Source: Polaribacter sp. BAL334
Lineage (GTDB): Bacteria; Bacteroidota; Bacteroidia; Flavobacteriales; Flavobacteriaceae
Length of the DNA: 64,000 nucleotides
NCBI RefSeq assembly: GCF_015767435.1
Contig: NZ_JADWOV010000255.1
Span: forward strand, 62,001 to 126,000
Direction: 5' to 3'
Part shown: one piece after another, positions 1 through 10,200 of the stretch
How positions within the stretch are numbered: the first letter of the stretch is position 1
Layout of the letters: each line of letters begins with the position of its first letter
Position numbers and translations under genes: made by a program
Notes under the pieces: model-generated
Seen by the model: only the letters and a program-made list of their open reading frames with translations
Database searches by the model: none
Told to the model about the DNA's origin: nothing

Positions 1-326
1 AAACCACCTTGCATCCAAACCTTTATTTTTTCTGAAGAATTAGGATTTGTTAAACGAACCATGGGTATTTTTTTACCTTTTTGACTTTCGCCTATAAAAC
101 TGAGTTGTATTTTTTGAGGATGTTTTGCAACAAGATTGTTTAAAAAAGCTATTAGCTCTTCATAATCAGTGAATCCCTTTTTTTTAAGTAGTGCAGGAGT
201 AGTATTTAAAATTTCTTCATTTTCTGGAAAAAATTTCTCAGTAATTTTTTTTGATTGCGGACTTATTTGTCCCACAACTGAGATTGAGATCAAAAAAAAT
301 AAAATAGTATAAATATGTTTCATCAT
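1..326 (-). CDS. Secreted M14-type zinc carboxypeptidase, N-terminal part (cut by window edge)
   Basis: The gene runs off the left edge, so only about 108 residues are visible. It begins with a signal peptide (MMKHIYTILFFLISISVVGQ), followed by a segment with FTDYEELIAFL and then FIGESQKGKKIPMVRLTNP leading into KVWMQGG. This order is what I know from the start of M14 metallocarboxypeptidases, where the next residues would be the HGxE zinc motif, just outside the window. The start is ATG at 324-326, two bases after the stop of the upstream porin gene, with a second ATG immediately behind it, so the two genes are probably co-transcribed. An exported peptidase next to a porin and an isoaspartyl dipeptidase suggests peptide use. 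The family call rests on pattern memory because the catalytic residues are not visible. Confidence 0.7.
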   Translation of the reverse strand, partial: MMKHIYTILFFLISISVVGQISPQSKKITEKFFPENEEILNTTPALLKKKGFTDYEELIAFLNNLVAKHPQKIQLSFIGESQKGKKIPMVRLTNPNSSEKIKVWMQGG

Positions 327-328
327 TG

Positions 329-1627
329 TTAAAATGCTAAAGTTAAAATGAGTCTGAAAAGATTTTCATCTCCAGTTATTGGATTTCCAGCATTGTTATT
401 TATACCCAAACTACCATCTATAATTGTGTATGAAGCTTGAATTTTAGCGCCATAATTTCTTGATAAATATTTGGTTACACCTAAGGTATAATGGTTAGGT
501 CTGTTGTAAACAGTGGCATTGTTTAAAAAAGAATATTCATCAGCATTTAAATGCGTATACCTACCATCAATTGAAATCCCATTTTTAAAAACATAGCCCA
601 TTTGAATGTTGTAAGCTTCTCCTAAAATCATTCTGTCTTTTACATAATTTTCAATGTCTTGAATTCCGTTTACATCAAAAGATGAAGAGATTGTACCATC
701 AACACGAACTCTTTGCGTGATTGCATCAGGAACAGTTGCATTAGATTTTACATACTCGCCTAAGACAGAAAAACCATTGTATTTAAATAGAAAATCTGCT
801 CCGTATTTGGTGTAGTTTGGCAATGTTTCTTCATTAGCTGCATTTAAATAAATAATATCTCCACTTCCTCTTCCTCTTCTGCTGCTCATTCCATTATTAT
901 GGCTAAAATTAACCCCAACAACAAGTTTAGGAGCATTTTCTCTTACCACATCTGCTTGTCTAAATTGCCCAAAGTTGGTAAACAATCCAAAGGGTAAATA
1001 ATCAATTCTACCACCAACTTTTAAACCACCTCTATCTTTTCTAAACACATTTGCTCCATCACCATTTGTTAACACAAAATAGGGTCGTAAGTAAGAGCCT
1101 CTTCCTGCTTTAAAGTTTCCACTTAAAAATAAGCCAAACTCTCTAATTGTTGAGAATGCGGAAGTTAGTCTACTACGTTCTGGCAATTGAAGGGCAGAAG
1201 AGTTCATAAATAATTCTCTGTTGTCTGTATAGGTTGCGCGTTGCCCAAAACTTACTTCAATTCTATTTGTAATATCATAAGAAACATAAGCGTCTAATAA
1301 GTAATTGTTAATATCGTCATCACTTTCATCAGCACCTGCTAAATCTACTTGAAAACGGTAACTAAAACGTTCATTTGCTGATTTTCCATTAAGTCTTAAA
1401 CGCATTCTACGCATTCTGTATCTATTTTCAGTAGCATCAAATTCGGTGTAGCTTTTAGATTCAAAATAAGGTTGTAAATATCCTTCAAGTTGAACTGTAC
1501 TGCCGTTTGCATTTCTAAAGTTGAGCCCTTCTCCAAATCTGTAGCTACTTAATTCTGTGTTTTGTGCAAAAAACTCACTGCAATTGAGAGTTATAATGAC
1601 AACAAAAATGATTTTTAAAATCTTCAT
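329..1627 (-). CDS. Phosphate-selective porin O/P-like outer-membrane beta-barrel
   Basis: Probable outer-membrane channel of the OprO/OprP type. A signal peptide ending in FFAQ is followed by an N-terminal element (FRNANGSTVQLEGYLQPYF) and a run of alternating aromatic/hydrophobic strands to the final residue F, the usual end of an outer-membrane barrel. It is about 432 residues long, normal for the family. An upstream in-frame ATG at 1654 would overlap the previous gene and add nine polar residues before the signal peptide, so I place the start at ATG 1625-1627. It lies between the peptidase at the left edge (2-bp gap) and iadA (16-bp gap) in a same-strand run. The context suggests uptake of small anionic solutes such as dicarboxylates or acidic peptides; the substrate is inference. 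Confidence 0.75.
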   Translation of the reverse strand: MKILKIIFVVIITLNCSEFFAQNTELSSYRFGEGLNFRNANGSTVQLEGYLQPYFESKSYTEFDATENRYRMRRMRLRLNGKSANERFSYRFQVDLAGADESDDDINNYLLDAYVSYDITNRIEVSFGQRATYTDNRELFMNSSALQLPERSRLTSAFSTIREFGLFLSGNFKAGRGSYLRPYFVLTNGDGANVFRKDRGGLKVGGRIDYLPFGLFTNFGQFRQADVVRENAPKLVVGVNFSHNNGMSSRRGRGSGDIIYLNAANEETLPNYTKYGADFLFKYNGFSVLGEYVKSNATVPDAITQRVRVDGTISSSFDVNGIQDIENYVKDRMILGEAYNIQMGYVFKNGISIDGRYTHLNADEYSFLNNATVYNRPNHYTLGVTKYLSRNYGAKIQASYTIIDGSLGINNNAGNPITGDENLFRLILTLAF

Positions 1628-1643
1628 ATTTATAGGTTTGATT

Positions 1644-2789
1644 CTATGATTCAAAATTTCCTTTTACAATTACTATGCTATCTTTCATCATTTGTTTTCC
1701 TTTTGCAAACACATTTGTTAAATTTAAATGTTCGTCAAAAATGCAAAAGTCGGCATCATTACCAACAGCAATAGTGCCTTTGTGTTTTAAACCAAGGTTT
1801 TTTGCAGGATTACAGGTGATTAATTTAAAAGCTTCTTCAATAGGTATTCCGCCTTTTTGAATCAACTGAACAACTTGTTTTAAATTTTGGTCAATTGGCG
1901 CTACTTTTGATCCAATAAATTCCCCATTTTCGTTTGTTTTTCTCAAACCTGCATGGCCATCAGTACTAAATGTTATGTTTTCAATAGGAGCACCATTTTC
2001 TAAAGCCATTAAAACAGCTTTATAAGGTTCTGTAAATTTTGATGCACCAGTGGTAATATCAATAGTTCCTCCTTGTTTTGCAAATTCGATAGCTTGTTCA
2101 AACAAGGGTTTTGTTCTGGCAACATGAGTGGGAGAGATGTGTTCAATGGGGAATTGATATTTTTGAACCAACTCAAACAATACATCCATTTTTGAATCTA
2201 AATTTCCCAAATGAATGTGTAAGATTCCTTTTTTGTTAGCAATAGTTCCTCCTACTCTTATTTCTGAAACTTTTCTAAGCAATTCAAGTGCTGTTGGATA
2301 CGAACTTCTGATGTCGCTAATGGCAATTTTACAACCCAACACTTTATCAATAAAAATCATGTCAGATTGAATGCTTTCAGTAATTGTTACAGAATCAATT
2401 CCATAATATCCACAATACATGTATGCAGATATTCCCTCTTGTTCTAATGATTTTACTTTTCCATACAATGTTCTGATACTTCTTGTTTTTCCGTCAGTAC
2501 CTAATAATCCAACTACTGTTGTTGAACCGCAAGCAATTAAATCGCTTAAATACACTTCAGGAGTCATAGAGTAAAAACCACTTGTGCCTCCAGCTCCAGC
2601 TATATGAATGTGTTGATCAATCAATCCAGGAGTGATTATTTGACCAGAAAAATCAAAAACTTCAGCTTCTGAGATGAAGGAATCTAAATTGGTAGCTATT
2701 GCTACAATTTTATCATTGGCGATCAAGATATCTTGATTGCCTAGTTTTTGAGGAGCATATATAGTACAGTTCTTTATTAATTTGAACAT
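1644..2789 (-). CDS. iadA: Isoaspartyl dipeptidase (beta-aspartyl-dipeptidase, M38 family)
   Basis: A 381-residue amidohydrolase-fold metallopeptidase that splits beta-linked L-aspartyl dipeptides, releasing aspartate. The visible binuclear-metal ligands match the family: H60-x-H62 in IDQHIHIAG, the carbamylated lysine K154 in GCKIAISD, H193 in HIHLG, H217 in PIEHISP and D277 in STDGHAG. The length is that of the family, and the enzyme is cytoplasmic with no signal peptide. It sits between the DcuC-like transporter (8-bp gap) and the porin, a plausible route for uptake and hydrolysis of isoaspartyl peptides with export or exchange of dicarboxylates. Other M38 amidohydrolases are possible, but the order of ligands and the GGTSGFYSMTPE segment fit IadA well. 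Confidence 0.9.
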   Translation of the reverse strand: MFKLIKNCTIYAPQKLGNQDILIANDKIVAIATNLDSFISEAEVFDFSGQIITPGLIDQHIHIAGAGGTSGFYSMTPEVYLSDLIACGSTTVVGLLGTDGKTRSIRTLYGKVKSLEQEGISAYMYCGYYGIDSVTITESIQSDMIFIDKVLGCKIAISDIRSSYPTALELLRKVSEIRVGGTIANKKGILHIHLGNLDSKMDVLFELVQKYQFPIEHISPTHVARTKPLFEQAIEFAKQGGTIDITTGASKFTEPYKAVLMALENGAPIENITFSTDGHAGLRKTNENGEFIGSKVAPIDQNLKQVVQLIQKGGIPIEEAFKLITCNPAKNLGLKHKGTIAVGNDADFCIFDEHLNLTNVFAKGKQMMKDSIVIVKGNFES

Positions 2790-2797
2790 ATGATTTG

Positions 2798-4159
2798 TTA
2801 TATAAAGTGAAAAATTAGCATTATCACCAATGCTACCGTTAATGGAATGACATTTCTTTTTACTATTTGTAAAGTGGTTACTCCTGCAATTTCTGAAACG
2901 GCAATTATAAGGCCTGCAACAGGTGAAACAGTTCTACCCATAGAAGCTGAAAGTTGCATGGGTAAAATCATGATAGTGCTTTCAACACCCAATGTTTTCG
3001 CAATTTTAGGAACTAACGGTCCAAAAGCAAAAAACGAAGCATTTCCACTTCCCATTAATATAGAAGCTAAGAATATCATCACCGCCATTACAATTCCAAT
3101 TCCTGTAGCATTGAAACCAATATTTTGAGTTAAAGAAATGAGTCCATCAATAAAACCTAAACTAATAAGACCTTGTGCAAAAATATCAGCAGCAATAATT
3201 AGTGTAACAACGGTTTTAAAAATATTTCCCATTCCATTCCAAAATATTTTTAAAGATTCAAAAACCTCTTTTATATTTTTTATTCGTATCAATTCAAAAA
3301 GTAGCGCCACAAATAAACTAATAAACATTGCTGTGGTTGTGTCTAATTTTATTGGAGATGGAAAAAGACTAAAGATTTCAGAGAATACAATTAATAAAAT
3401 AATGGGCAAGATTGGTATAATTGCATAAATCACTGGAACTTGAATTTCTTGTTTTATTTCTTCTAAATCTGATTTTTCGAAATTATTTTTTTTATCATAA
3501 TATTTATTTACAAAATAGTAAGTAATCATCATTGAAATACTCAAAGGAGCAGCCAAAACTATTTGGTGATTTACAAAATAATTGATAGATTCTAGACCAA
3601 TAATAGCACTTGCACTTGCGGTAATTGCAGATGCTGGCCCCAAAGCAAACGCAGTGGTTGCAGTGATTACTGAAGCAGCAGAAATTTTACTAACACCTAA
3701 ATTTACTAATATTGGAAATAAAGAAGCCATTAATAATAATGACAATCCAGCTGCTGAAGGAATGGCAATAAATAATATTTGTCCAATAGGAATCACTAAC
3801 GAAGCTGCAATGTAAGGATGTTTTTTAAAGAGATTTAAAGGTTTCATAGCTACGTACACTAAGGCGTTAGATGCGCCTATTTTATCAATATATGCTACAA
3901 AACCACCAATTGCCATAATCATTAATCCAACGCCAGCATTTGTGCTACTGAAAGATTCTTTAATGAAAGCAAACAAATCAAATCCCGAGAAACCTGTTGG
4001 ATTTTTTAAAGGTGGTAAATCGTTTTTTAAAAGCAATGAAATCAGCAACATGGCGAGACCTGCAATTAATAAAACGGCATGTGGATTGTACTTTTTTAAC
4101 AAAAGCCTAGCAACAACCCCTACAAAAACAACTGATAATAGTACACCTATATAATTCAT
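2798..4159 (-). CDS. DcuC-family C4-dicarboxylate transporter
   Basis: Inner-membrane carrier of 453 residues with about 12 hydrophobic segments across its length. The family-like segments include IMAIGGFVAYIDKIGASNAL, the small-residue-rich stretch AASVITATTAFALGPASAIT, and near the C-terminus GSGNASFFAFGPLVPKIA followed by QLSASMGRTVSPVAG. DcuC carriers move fumarate, succinate, malate or aspartate, often by exchange. The gene ends 8 bp before iadA and starts 15 bp after the stop of a lamin-tail lipoprotein gene on the same strand, so it is probably part of one transcript. Together with iadA it would handle the aspartate released from dipeptides. The exact substrate cannot be read from the sequence. 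Confidence 0.85.
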   Translation of the reverse strand: MNYIGVLLSVVFVGVVARLLLKKYNPHAVLLIAGLAMLLISLLLKNDLPPLKNPTGFSGFDLFAFIKESFSSTNAGVGLMIMAIGGFVAYIDKIGASNALVYVAMKPLNLFKKHPYIAASLVIPIGQILFIAIPSAAGLSLLLMASLFPILVNLGVSKISAASVITATTAFALGPASAITASASAIIGLESINYFVNHQIVLAAPLSISMMITYYFVNKYYDKKNNFEKSDLEEIKQEIQVPVIYAIIPILPIILLIVFSEIFSLFPSPIKLDTTTAMFISLFVALLFELIRIKNIKEVFESLKIFWNGMGNIFKTVVTLIIAADIFAQGLISLGFIDGLISLTQNIGFNATGIGIVMAVMIFLASILMGSGNASFFAFGPLVPKIAKTLGVESTIMILPMQLSASMGRTVSPVAGLIIAVSEIAGVTTLQIVKRNVIPLTVALVIMLIFHFI

Positions 4160-4174
4160 GTGTTTTTTGACTGT

Positions 4175-5182
4175 TTAAAATGAGGTTCCATTTAATTTTG
4201 TTCCTGGAGTATATGCTTTTCCATTTGCGGATGTAATAGTGGAATGTAATTGAAAACTGCCTGTTACATCAGGGTTTCTAGTGTATGATTCATCTGGATT
4301 TCCATCTAAACCATTAATATCAAAAATTACGACTACATTTCCTGAAGCATCTCTAACAGTCATGATATCGCCAGCATTATTCATATTTAAAACGGCTTCT
4401 GAACTAGTTTGTACAATTGCTCCGCCAAAAGTACCTGTTGGAGTTCCTCCACCAAAAACAACAATTACTCCGTTTAAAGGAACTATTGTTCCTGAAGGAA
4501 AAATATGTCTTACTCTATCAGCATCTGAAATAGTATAACCAGAAATATCTAATGCTGGACCAGAATTAAAAAATTCGATAAATTCATCATTATTTGCGTC
4601 TCTTATTCCATCACCATTTGCATCACCACTTATATTTGTAGCAGGATCGTACAATACTTCATTGATTAAAAAACCTAAAAAAGGACAGCCATTGTTTAAA
4701 ATGTCACCAGCTTCATTTGGGCATAAATCTTCTGAATCAAAAACGCCATCTCCATCTGTATCAACATCATCATCAGCAATATTTATTTCAATAAAAGTAC
4801 CTGAAATTGCATAGAAATCTGAATTGTTTGCAATACTAAAAACGATGGTTTCATTTCCTTCTATTAAAACATCCTGAATGCTTGAAATTGTAATATTACC
4901 AGAATTACTTCCTGCAGGTATTATTATTTCAGTTGATGAAAGGGAATAATCAGTATTTAAAGTTGCAGTACCTGTAACCGTAAATGGAATTGCTTTTGCA
5001 TTTGATAAAGTAGTATTCAAATTTACAGAAAGCGTTACACTACCACCATTTTCGCTCAAACTTGAGTTAGAAACAGAGAACTCTATTGTTGGTAGAATAT
5101 CTTCTGTGGTGCATGAAACATTTGTAAAAATACCTAGAATTAATACAGGAACTATGTTAATGAAATAGCTTAATTTCTTCAT
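4175..5182 (-). CDS. Surface lipoprotein with Calx-beta, calcium-binding TSP3-like and lamin-tail domains
   Basis: A 335-residue predicted lipoprotein: signal peptide with lipobox-like NVSC, cysteine at residue 24. Residues about 30-140 form a Calx-beta-like domain (SENGGSVTLSVNL, IEGNETIVFSI, INIADDD). Residues 141-167 are a thrombospondin type-3 calcium motif (DTDGDGVFDSEDLCPNEAGD). From about 170 to the end lies a lamin-tail domain (FLINEVLYDPA, DANGDGIRDANNDEFIEF, LDISGYTISD, RHIFPSGTIVP). The lamin-tail module is closely similar to the one in the 7229-10237 protein. There is no C-terminal T9SS sorting domain, so anchoring would be by lipid. Function is unknown; lamin-tail domains in bacteria occur on secreted nucleases and adhesion-like proteins, but no catalytic domain is visible here. 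Confidence 0.75.
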   Translation of the reverse strand: MKKLSYFINIVPVLILGIFTNVSCTTEDILPTIEFSVSNSSLSENGGSVTLSVNLNTTLSNAKAIPFTVTGTATLNTDYSLSSTEIIIPAGSNSGNITISSIQDVLIEGNETIVFSIANNSDFYAISGTFIEINIADDDVDTDGDGVFDSEDLCPNEAGDILNNGCPFLGFLINEVLYDPATNISGDANGDGIRDANNDEFIEFFNSGPALDISGYTISDADRVRHIFPSGTIVPLNGVIVVFGGGTPTGTFGGAIVQTSSEAVLNMNNAGDIMTVRDASGNVVVIFDINGLDGNPDESYTRNPDVTGSFQLHSTITSANGKAYTPGTKLNGTSF

Positions 5183-5207
5183 TTTATTTGAATTTATTCA
5201 GTTAAAA

Positions 5208-5239
5208 AAGTGGTTTTTTGGTATGTAAAAAACCACTTT
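5208..5239 (-). terminator. Hairpin terminator after the 5259-6935 gene
   Basis: AAAGTGGTTTTTT and AAAAAACCACTTT form a 13-bp inverted repeat separated by ggtatg, about 20 bp past the stop at 5259. The A/T-rich outer ends give a U-run on either strand. It separates the T9SS protein from the lipoprotein gene downstream, so read-through would be needed for one long transcript. Confidence 0.7.
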
Positions 5240-5258
5240 ACTTAATTATTTTTGGGTG

Positions 5259-6935
5259 TTATTCTATCAGTATTTTTTTGGTTGTAACACTATTTAGCTG
5301 TGAAATCTTTAGTAAATAAAATCCCTTTTTAAGGCCTGAAATATCTATTTGATGATTAGTAACTGTTTGTTTATTTACTTCTTTACCTAGAATATTGTAT
5401 ATAACAACATCCATTTTTTCTGATGATTTAGAAGTTATTGTCACAAATTTATTAGCTCTAGTTACTGGGTTTGGGTATATGCCAATATTTTCTAAGGAGT
5501 TATTTTCAGTAGATAAAGATGAAACAAAAGGATAAATACAAGTAGAATCAAAAATTGTTGCAGTATTATCTGTACAATTTACAACTCCGTAAACCCATCC
5601 TGAAGGCCAAACAGCACCAGGAGTTGATTTATAAGCCCAAGAGTCTTCATAATTCCAAGATGTTGCTACTGCATCATTAATATCACCAAAAGTTTCTACA
5701 ACAGAACCATTTTTAAATAATTCTACAGCATCATTACCATTTCCGTCAGTTGCTGAACTTCCAGGGTTTACAATTACTACAGTAAACAAATTTATTCCTG
5801 CAGTAGTTAAATAAGTTCCCATTGCTGCTGCATTTCTTACAAGTAAAATATGACTACCATTAGTAACAGCCTGAGCAGGGAATGTATATTCTTGTCCATC
5901 AGTACCACCACCATTGTTTGCGCTTCCTAAACCATACACACTTAAATCAGCGATATCTGCTGTTGCAACTAAATGAATTGCTTTCCCATCAGAAGCTCCA
6001 AGACCAAAATCAAGAACTCCCTTTAATTCTAAATCTACAGTTCCAGTTGGTAAACACACAGGACTAGTTACGTTTCTAGATAGTGAGCAAACACCACCTC
6101 CAGCTGTATCATTTAAAGTAATAGTAATATCTGTTCCTTCTGGAATTCCTGTAATTGTAATAGTTCCGTCTGCAACATTAGTAGGGTTATCTCCACCAAT
6201 TGTTCCTACAGTTGTAGTAACTATAAAAGTTGTATTTCCTGCACCTGTATACGATAAAGAAACATTGTAGGTGTCTACACCTGATGTTTGAGCATCGCAA
6301 GTAGCTGTTTGAGATCCTAATGATACTTGACAAGTTGGTGCACAAGCATTGTTTGCAGCGCCAGGTGTGCCTTTGTTATTATTTGTTGCGTCATATACTG
6401 TTGTTGATACACACCAACTATTGCCAGAATTATTATCACCAGATAATAAAGCAGAATCTAACTGCATACTTGCTCCAGTGGTATCAGGAAAATTAGCATC
6501 CGTGTAAAAAACTTCGTCTATAACAATAAAGCCACCTTGACCATCTGGTCGCTCTAAAATAACTTCATCATCACCATTTGCCATCAAAAAAGCAAAGTCA
6601 TAAACATAAGCGTGTGTAATTCCTCCATTAAATTCTGGACTTGCGGTGTCAGTTACACCACCTCTACCAAGTGTTATGTATCCGCCAGCAGGTACAATAA
6701 CTGAACTTGTTATAGTTACACTATTTTGTGAAGTTCCTGGTTGATCTCTTATGACCCAGTTTAATAAATCAATAGGTGCGCCAGTGGTATTGTGTACTTC
6801 AAACCACTCACCATAATCATCGCTAATTGTAACAGGATCTTTCATAATTTCCGTGATTACAATATCACCAGGATTTTGTGAAAAACTGTTAAATGAAACT
6901 AGCATTAATAAAAATAAAAAGTAGATTTTTTTCAT
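5259..6935 (-). CDS. T9SS-secreted lamin-tail-domain protein
   Basis: A 558-residue secreted protein. It starts with a signal peptide ending in FNSFSQ, followed at once by a lamin-tail domain (GDIVITEIMKDP, DDYGEWFEVHNTTGAPIDLL). A beta-rich module at about 200-295 (IPEGTDITITLNDTAGGG) has a clear paralogue in the 7229-10237 protein. A second lamin-tail-like segment follows at about 300-460. The last 75 residues are a type A T9SS sorting domain (GIYPNPVTRANKF, IYNILGKEV, GFYLLKI, KKILIE). It should cross the outer membrane through the T9SS and be attached to the surface. No enzymatic motif is visible. It forms a set with the two other lamin-tail genes around it. Confidence 0.8.
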   Translation of the reverse strand: MKKIYFLFLLMLVSFNSFSQNPGDIVITEIMKDPVTISDDYGEWFEVHNTTGAPIDLLNWVIRDQPGTSQNSVTITSSVIVPAGGYITLGRGGVTDTASPEFNGGITHAYVYDFAFLMANGDDEVILERPDGQGGFIVIDEVFYTDANFPDTTGASMQLDSALLSGDNNSGNSWCVSTTVYDATNNNKGTPGAANNACAPTCQVSLGSQTATCDAQTSGVDTYNVSLSYTGAGNTTFIVTTTVGTIGGDNPTNVADGTITITGIPEGTDITITLNDTAGGGVCSLSRNVTSPVCLPTGTVDLELKGVLDFGLGASDGKAIHLVATADIADLSVYGLGSANNGGGTDGQEYTFPAQAVTNGSHILLVRNAAAMGTYLTTAGINLFTVVIVNPGSSATDGNGNDAVELFKNGSVVETFGDINDAVATSWNYEDSWAYKSTPGAVWPSGWVYGVVNCTDNTATIFDSTCIYPFVSSLSTENNSLENIGIYPNPVTRANKFVTITSKSSEKMDVVIYNILGKEVNKQTVTNHQIDISGLKKGFYLLKISQLNSVTTKKILIE

Positions 6936-6987
6936 GATTTTTAAAAAGATTTAATAGTTATAAAATAATTTAATTACTTAAATGATG

Positions 6988-7022
6988 AAACACCTAAACA
7001 TATTTTATATGTTTAGGTGTTT
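6988..7022 (-). terminator. Perfect 15-bp hairpin terminator between T9SS genes
   Basis: Arms 6988-7002 and 7008-7022 are perfectly complementary (AAACACCTAAACATA / TATGTTTAGGTGTTT) with a 5-nt loop. It lies ten bases past the stop of the 55-codon ORF at 7033-7200 and ahead of the 5259-6935 gene. The T-run is short on the minus strand, so it may act as an attenuator or as an RNA-stabilising 3' end. Confidence 0.65.
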
Positions 7023-7032
7023 TGGGTTTTTA

Positions 7033-7200
7033 CTAAAATCCGTCACCAGGTGCAGCTGGGCTTTGCGCTTGTGCTTTTTGTGGATTTAAAATAAGATACG
7101 TTCCAAGTGCAGTTAACGCTGCATATTTACCATAGTTTCCTATTTTTTTGATTGCCTCTTTTCTTGTGATTTCTTCTGAGTTTGTATCTTGATTTTTCAT
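7033..7200 (-). CDS. Small peptide with signal-like segment (55 residues)
   Basis: A 55-codon ORF (ATG 7198-7200, TAG 7033-7035) in the gap between two T9SS genes. It opens with a polar stretch (MKNQDTNSEEITRKEAIKK), then a hydrophobic, small-residue segment (YAALTALGTYLILNP), then KAQAQ and the short tail SPAAPGDGF. The AQA site with Q after it looks like a signal-peptidase cleavage point, which would release a peptide of roughly ten residues. Short flavobacterial proteins with this layout occur next to secreted-protein genes, but I know of no function. It starts 28 bp after the stop of the 1002-residue surface protein and is followed by a strong hairpin, so it is probably co-expressed with that gene. 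Confidence 0.6.
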   Translation of the reverse strand: MKNQDTNSEEITRKEAIKKIGNYGKYAALTALGTYLILNPQKAQAQSPAAPGDGF

Positions 7201-7228
7201 GAGATATATTATTTTTAAGTGATTGATA

Positions 7229-10200
7229 TTATTCTAAAACGATTTTTTTGTTCAATTTGCCAGTAGCGGTTTCTAACTGAATGATATACATTCCTGTTGC
7301 TAATTTTGGCAATGAAATGTCTTTCACTCCTGTTGAACTAAAAGAAGTTTGCATCACTTGTTTTCCTAAAATGGTGTACATTTTTACATTCGCATTTCCT
7401 GAAGGTAAGCCTACAACCCTCAAGGTACTGTTGTTGATTGCGTAAATACTTGTGTTTTGTAAAGCAACTTCATCAGTGCTCAATACTCCTGATGCTTTTG
7501 TGTGTAAAAAGAAACGTCCTGTTCCGTTTAAAGCATCATTTAAAGTTACTTTGTATGATGAATTTGCTTCGTCTAAACGTGTAATGATATTTGTCAATCT
7601 ATCTTCTAAAAACACTTTAGTATCTCCAGGTAAATTCATAGCATCAGCAGTAAAGGTGATTTCTTTTCCAGCAGCTGCTTTTATACCAACAGGAACGATC
7701 ATCGTTTCTAAATCTGAGTTTGGTAAGGATTGAATTGCATATTTTACACCAACATTTTCTGATACTAATTCTGAAAATATTGAGAAGTTGTCAGTAACTC
7801 CACCAAACATTTTCCCATCAAAACCATTGTCAAAACCTTTTGTAGTTCCTTCAATATAGAATACTTCTAATTTTCGTGATTGAGAGCCTTCAGATACTAA
7901 TAGTTTTACTTCTGGACTTGTATTGGTTGATTTTTGAAAAGTGTCAGCAGCTTCATGCGATTGCAATGCCTCTGTAAAAGTTACATTGTTAGTTGTTTTT
8001 GCTTCAACAAAAAACGCTTGTCCTGGGGCGATTTTAAAATTAGGACTTGTTCCAGTTGTTCTTGTATCATAGCTAGTTCCGTTCCACATCCAAAAAGTCA
8101 ACTCTACATTTGCAGCTTCGTTTGTTAAAAAAGTAGTGCTATTAATAAATGAAGTAAAAGGATTCCCTACTAAGTTATAATTGTTTGTTCCTTGTGTTAA
8201 AGGAAAAGTAACATCAGATGTATTTGCTGTACCTGTAAAACTAATATCTCCAGGACTTGCTAGTCTTACTGAATATCCTTTACCATTCATAACGCTTCCA
8301 GTTAAAGCATCTGTAGCATAAGTCCAAGCAGCACCAGTATTGTTAAATGTAGAAAAACCAATATTAGGTGGTGTTCCTGTAGCAAAAGTGTGATTTGCAA
8401 TTAAATCTTCAATAGTTTCTCCAGCAACTGGACTTGATACCAGGTACCAACTATCTGTTGTAGGTAAGTTTCTTTTGTAGGTTACAGAGCCAGATACACT
8501 TGTTTGAGCAATTAAAGTTGCACCAGAATAAAGAGTTATTGGATTTGAGTTTGTTACAGCACCATTTATAGTTACAGATGCATTCGCTTTAATATCTAAA
8601 TATGCAACATTTACAGCACCAGCAGCAATTGGGTATGAAGCAACATCTTTAATAATTGCAGACATGCTTGAGGTTGACACTCCATTATCCCAGTTTCCTG
8701 CAGTATCCCAATCAGTATCAACTGCGCCTGTCCAAATTGTAATTTTATCAGCATCTAAACCTGGAGAAAAATATGGATTTCCACCAACAACAGAACTATG
8801 TAAAACAAAATCTCCTGTTGCTTTTGGATTTCTGGTAATGGATTGATCTGGATTGCTACCAAAAGAAGTATAATCATAGGTCTCAATTACATCATCATTT
8901 GAATTTGTAACATTTATAATTACGCCACTATTTATCAAACCAAGAGCATTTGTAGAAGCAACTTGAACTATGGCACCACCAAAACTCCCTGTAGGTGTAA
9001 CATCACCAAAAACCACTAAATAGCCATTTGCAGGAATAATACTACCAGAAGGAAATACATGTCTTGGTTCTGCATTGGTTACATAAATTTTATATCCAGA
9101 AATATCTAGAGGAGCACCTGAAGTGTTCACAAACTCTATAAATTCGTCATCACCTGCATCTCTAAGTCCATCACCATTTGCATCTCCAACATCTCCACCA
9201 GTAACATCATAAAATATTTCATTCATTACTAATGGAATACATGCAGGACTATCTATGTTTTTTGTTTTACTTGTTGTTCCACCATCAGCTGTATCACTAG
9301 CAGTAAAAGTAATATCAGTTCCTTCTGGTATATTTGAAATTGTTATTGTACCAGTTGAAGAAGATGTTGGCGAATCTCCACCAATAGTTCCAGCATTTGT
9401 AGTTAGCACAAAATCGTTGCCATTTAAACCTCCAATAAAATCAATAGTTGCATTATATGTATCATCTGTATCTCCAGAACCTCTTGAATTACACGTTGTA
9501 GTTACTTCGCCAAGTACTAACTCTGAAGCCACCATAATACCAGCCCAGCTTGTACCAACTCTGATTCCATCTATTGTTGCATTTGGCCCTCCTGTTGCTT
9601 GTCGAAATGCAACACCTCCTAATGAAGTTGCATCTGTACCTGAATTTGTTGATACTTCAGCAGTAACAGGCTCTGTTAAAGATATAGCAGGAAGTACATA
9701 TAATGATGTTGCACCTGCTGTAAAATCATACTTTAAAACTAATAAATAGGTAGTGTTTAATGCAAAAGAGGTTGATCCAAAAATAGTGCCAGCACTATCT
9801 GAAGTTGTTTCTCTAACGCCAAAAACCATTCCACCAGATCCATCTGTTTTAGTGTAAATTAATGAGTGATAACCACTTCCTTGTCTTAAAGTAAAAAAAT
9901 AAGTTCCATTTGCACCTGAAGAGACACTACTAGCATTGAACAATGCGCTTGCGTATACGACACCAGAAGTAACTGCAGTAAAACTTCTTTCAGCATCTTC
10001 TGACACATCATCAATAGTTACAGAACCTCCTATTCCAGAGGAAGGATAATCTGTCATTGATAAACTAGTTGAAATGTATCCAATTGGTCCTGTACCAGAA
10101 AAACCTGTCCAATTAGTAGTTATTGTTGTTAGGTCTCCTGGAGTAGCTCCATAATCAAAATTTTCATTTAATAGAGTTTGACCAAAAGAAAATGATGAAA

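Noticed and set aside
9255..9749. 164-codon open frame on the plus strand
   Set aside because: It is antisense to the large T9SS protein and hydrophobic because it mirrors Thr/Ala/Gly-rich coding sequence; the minus-strand frame has clear domains.
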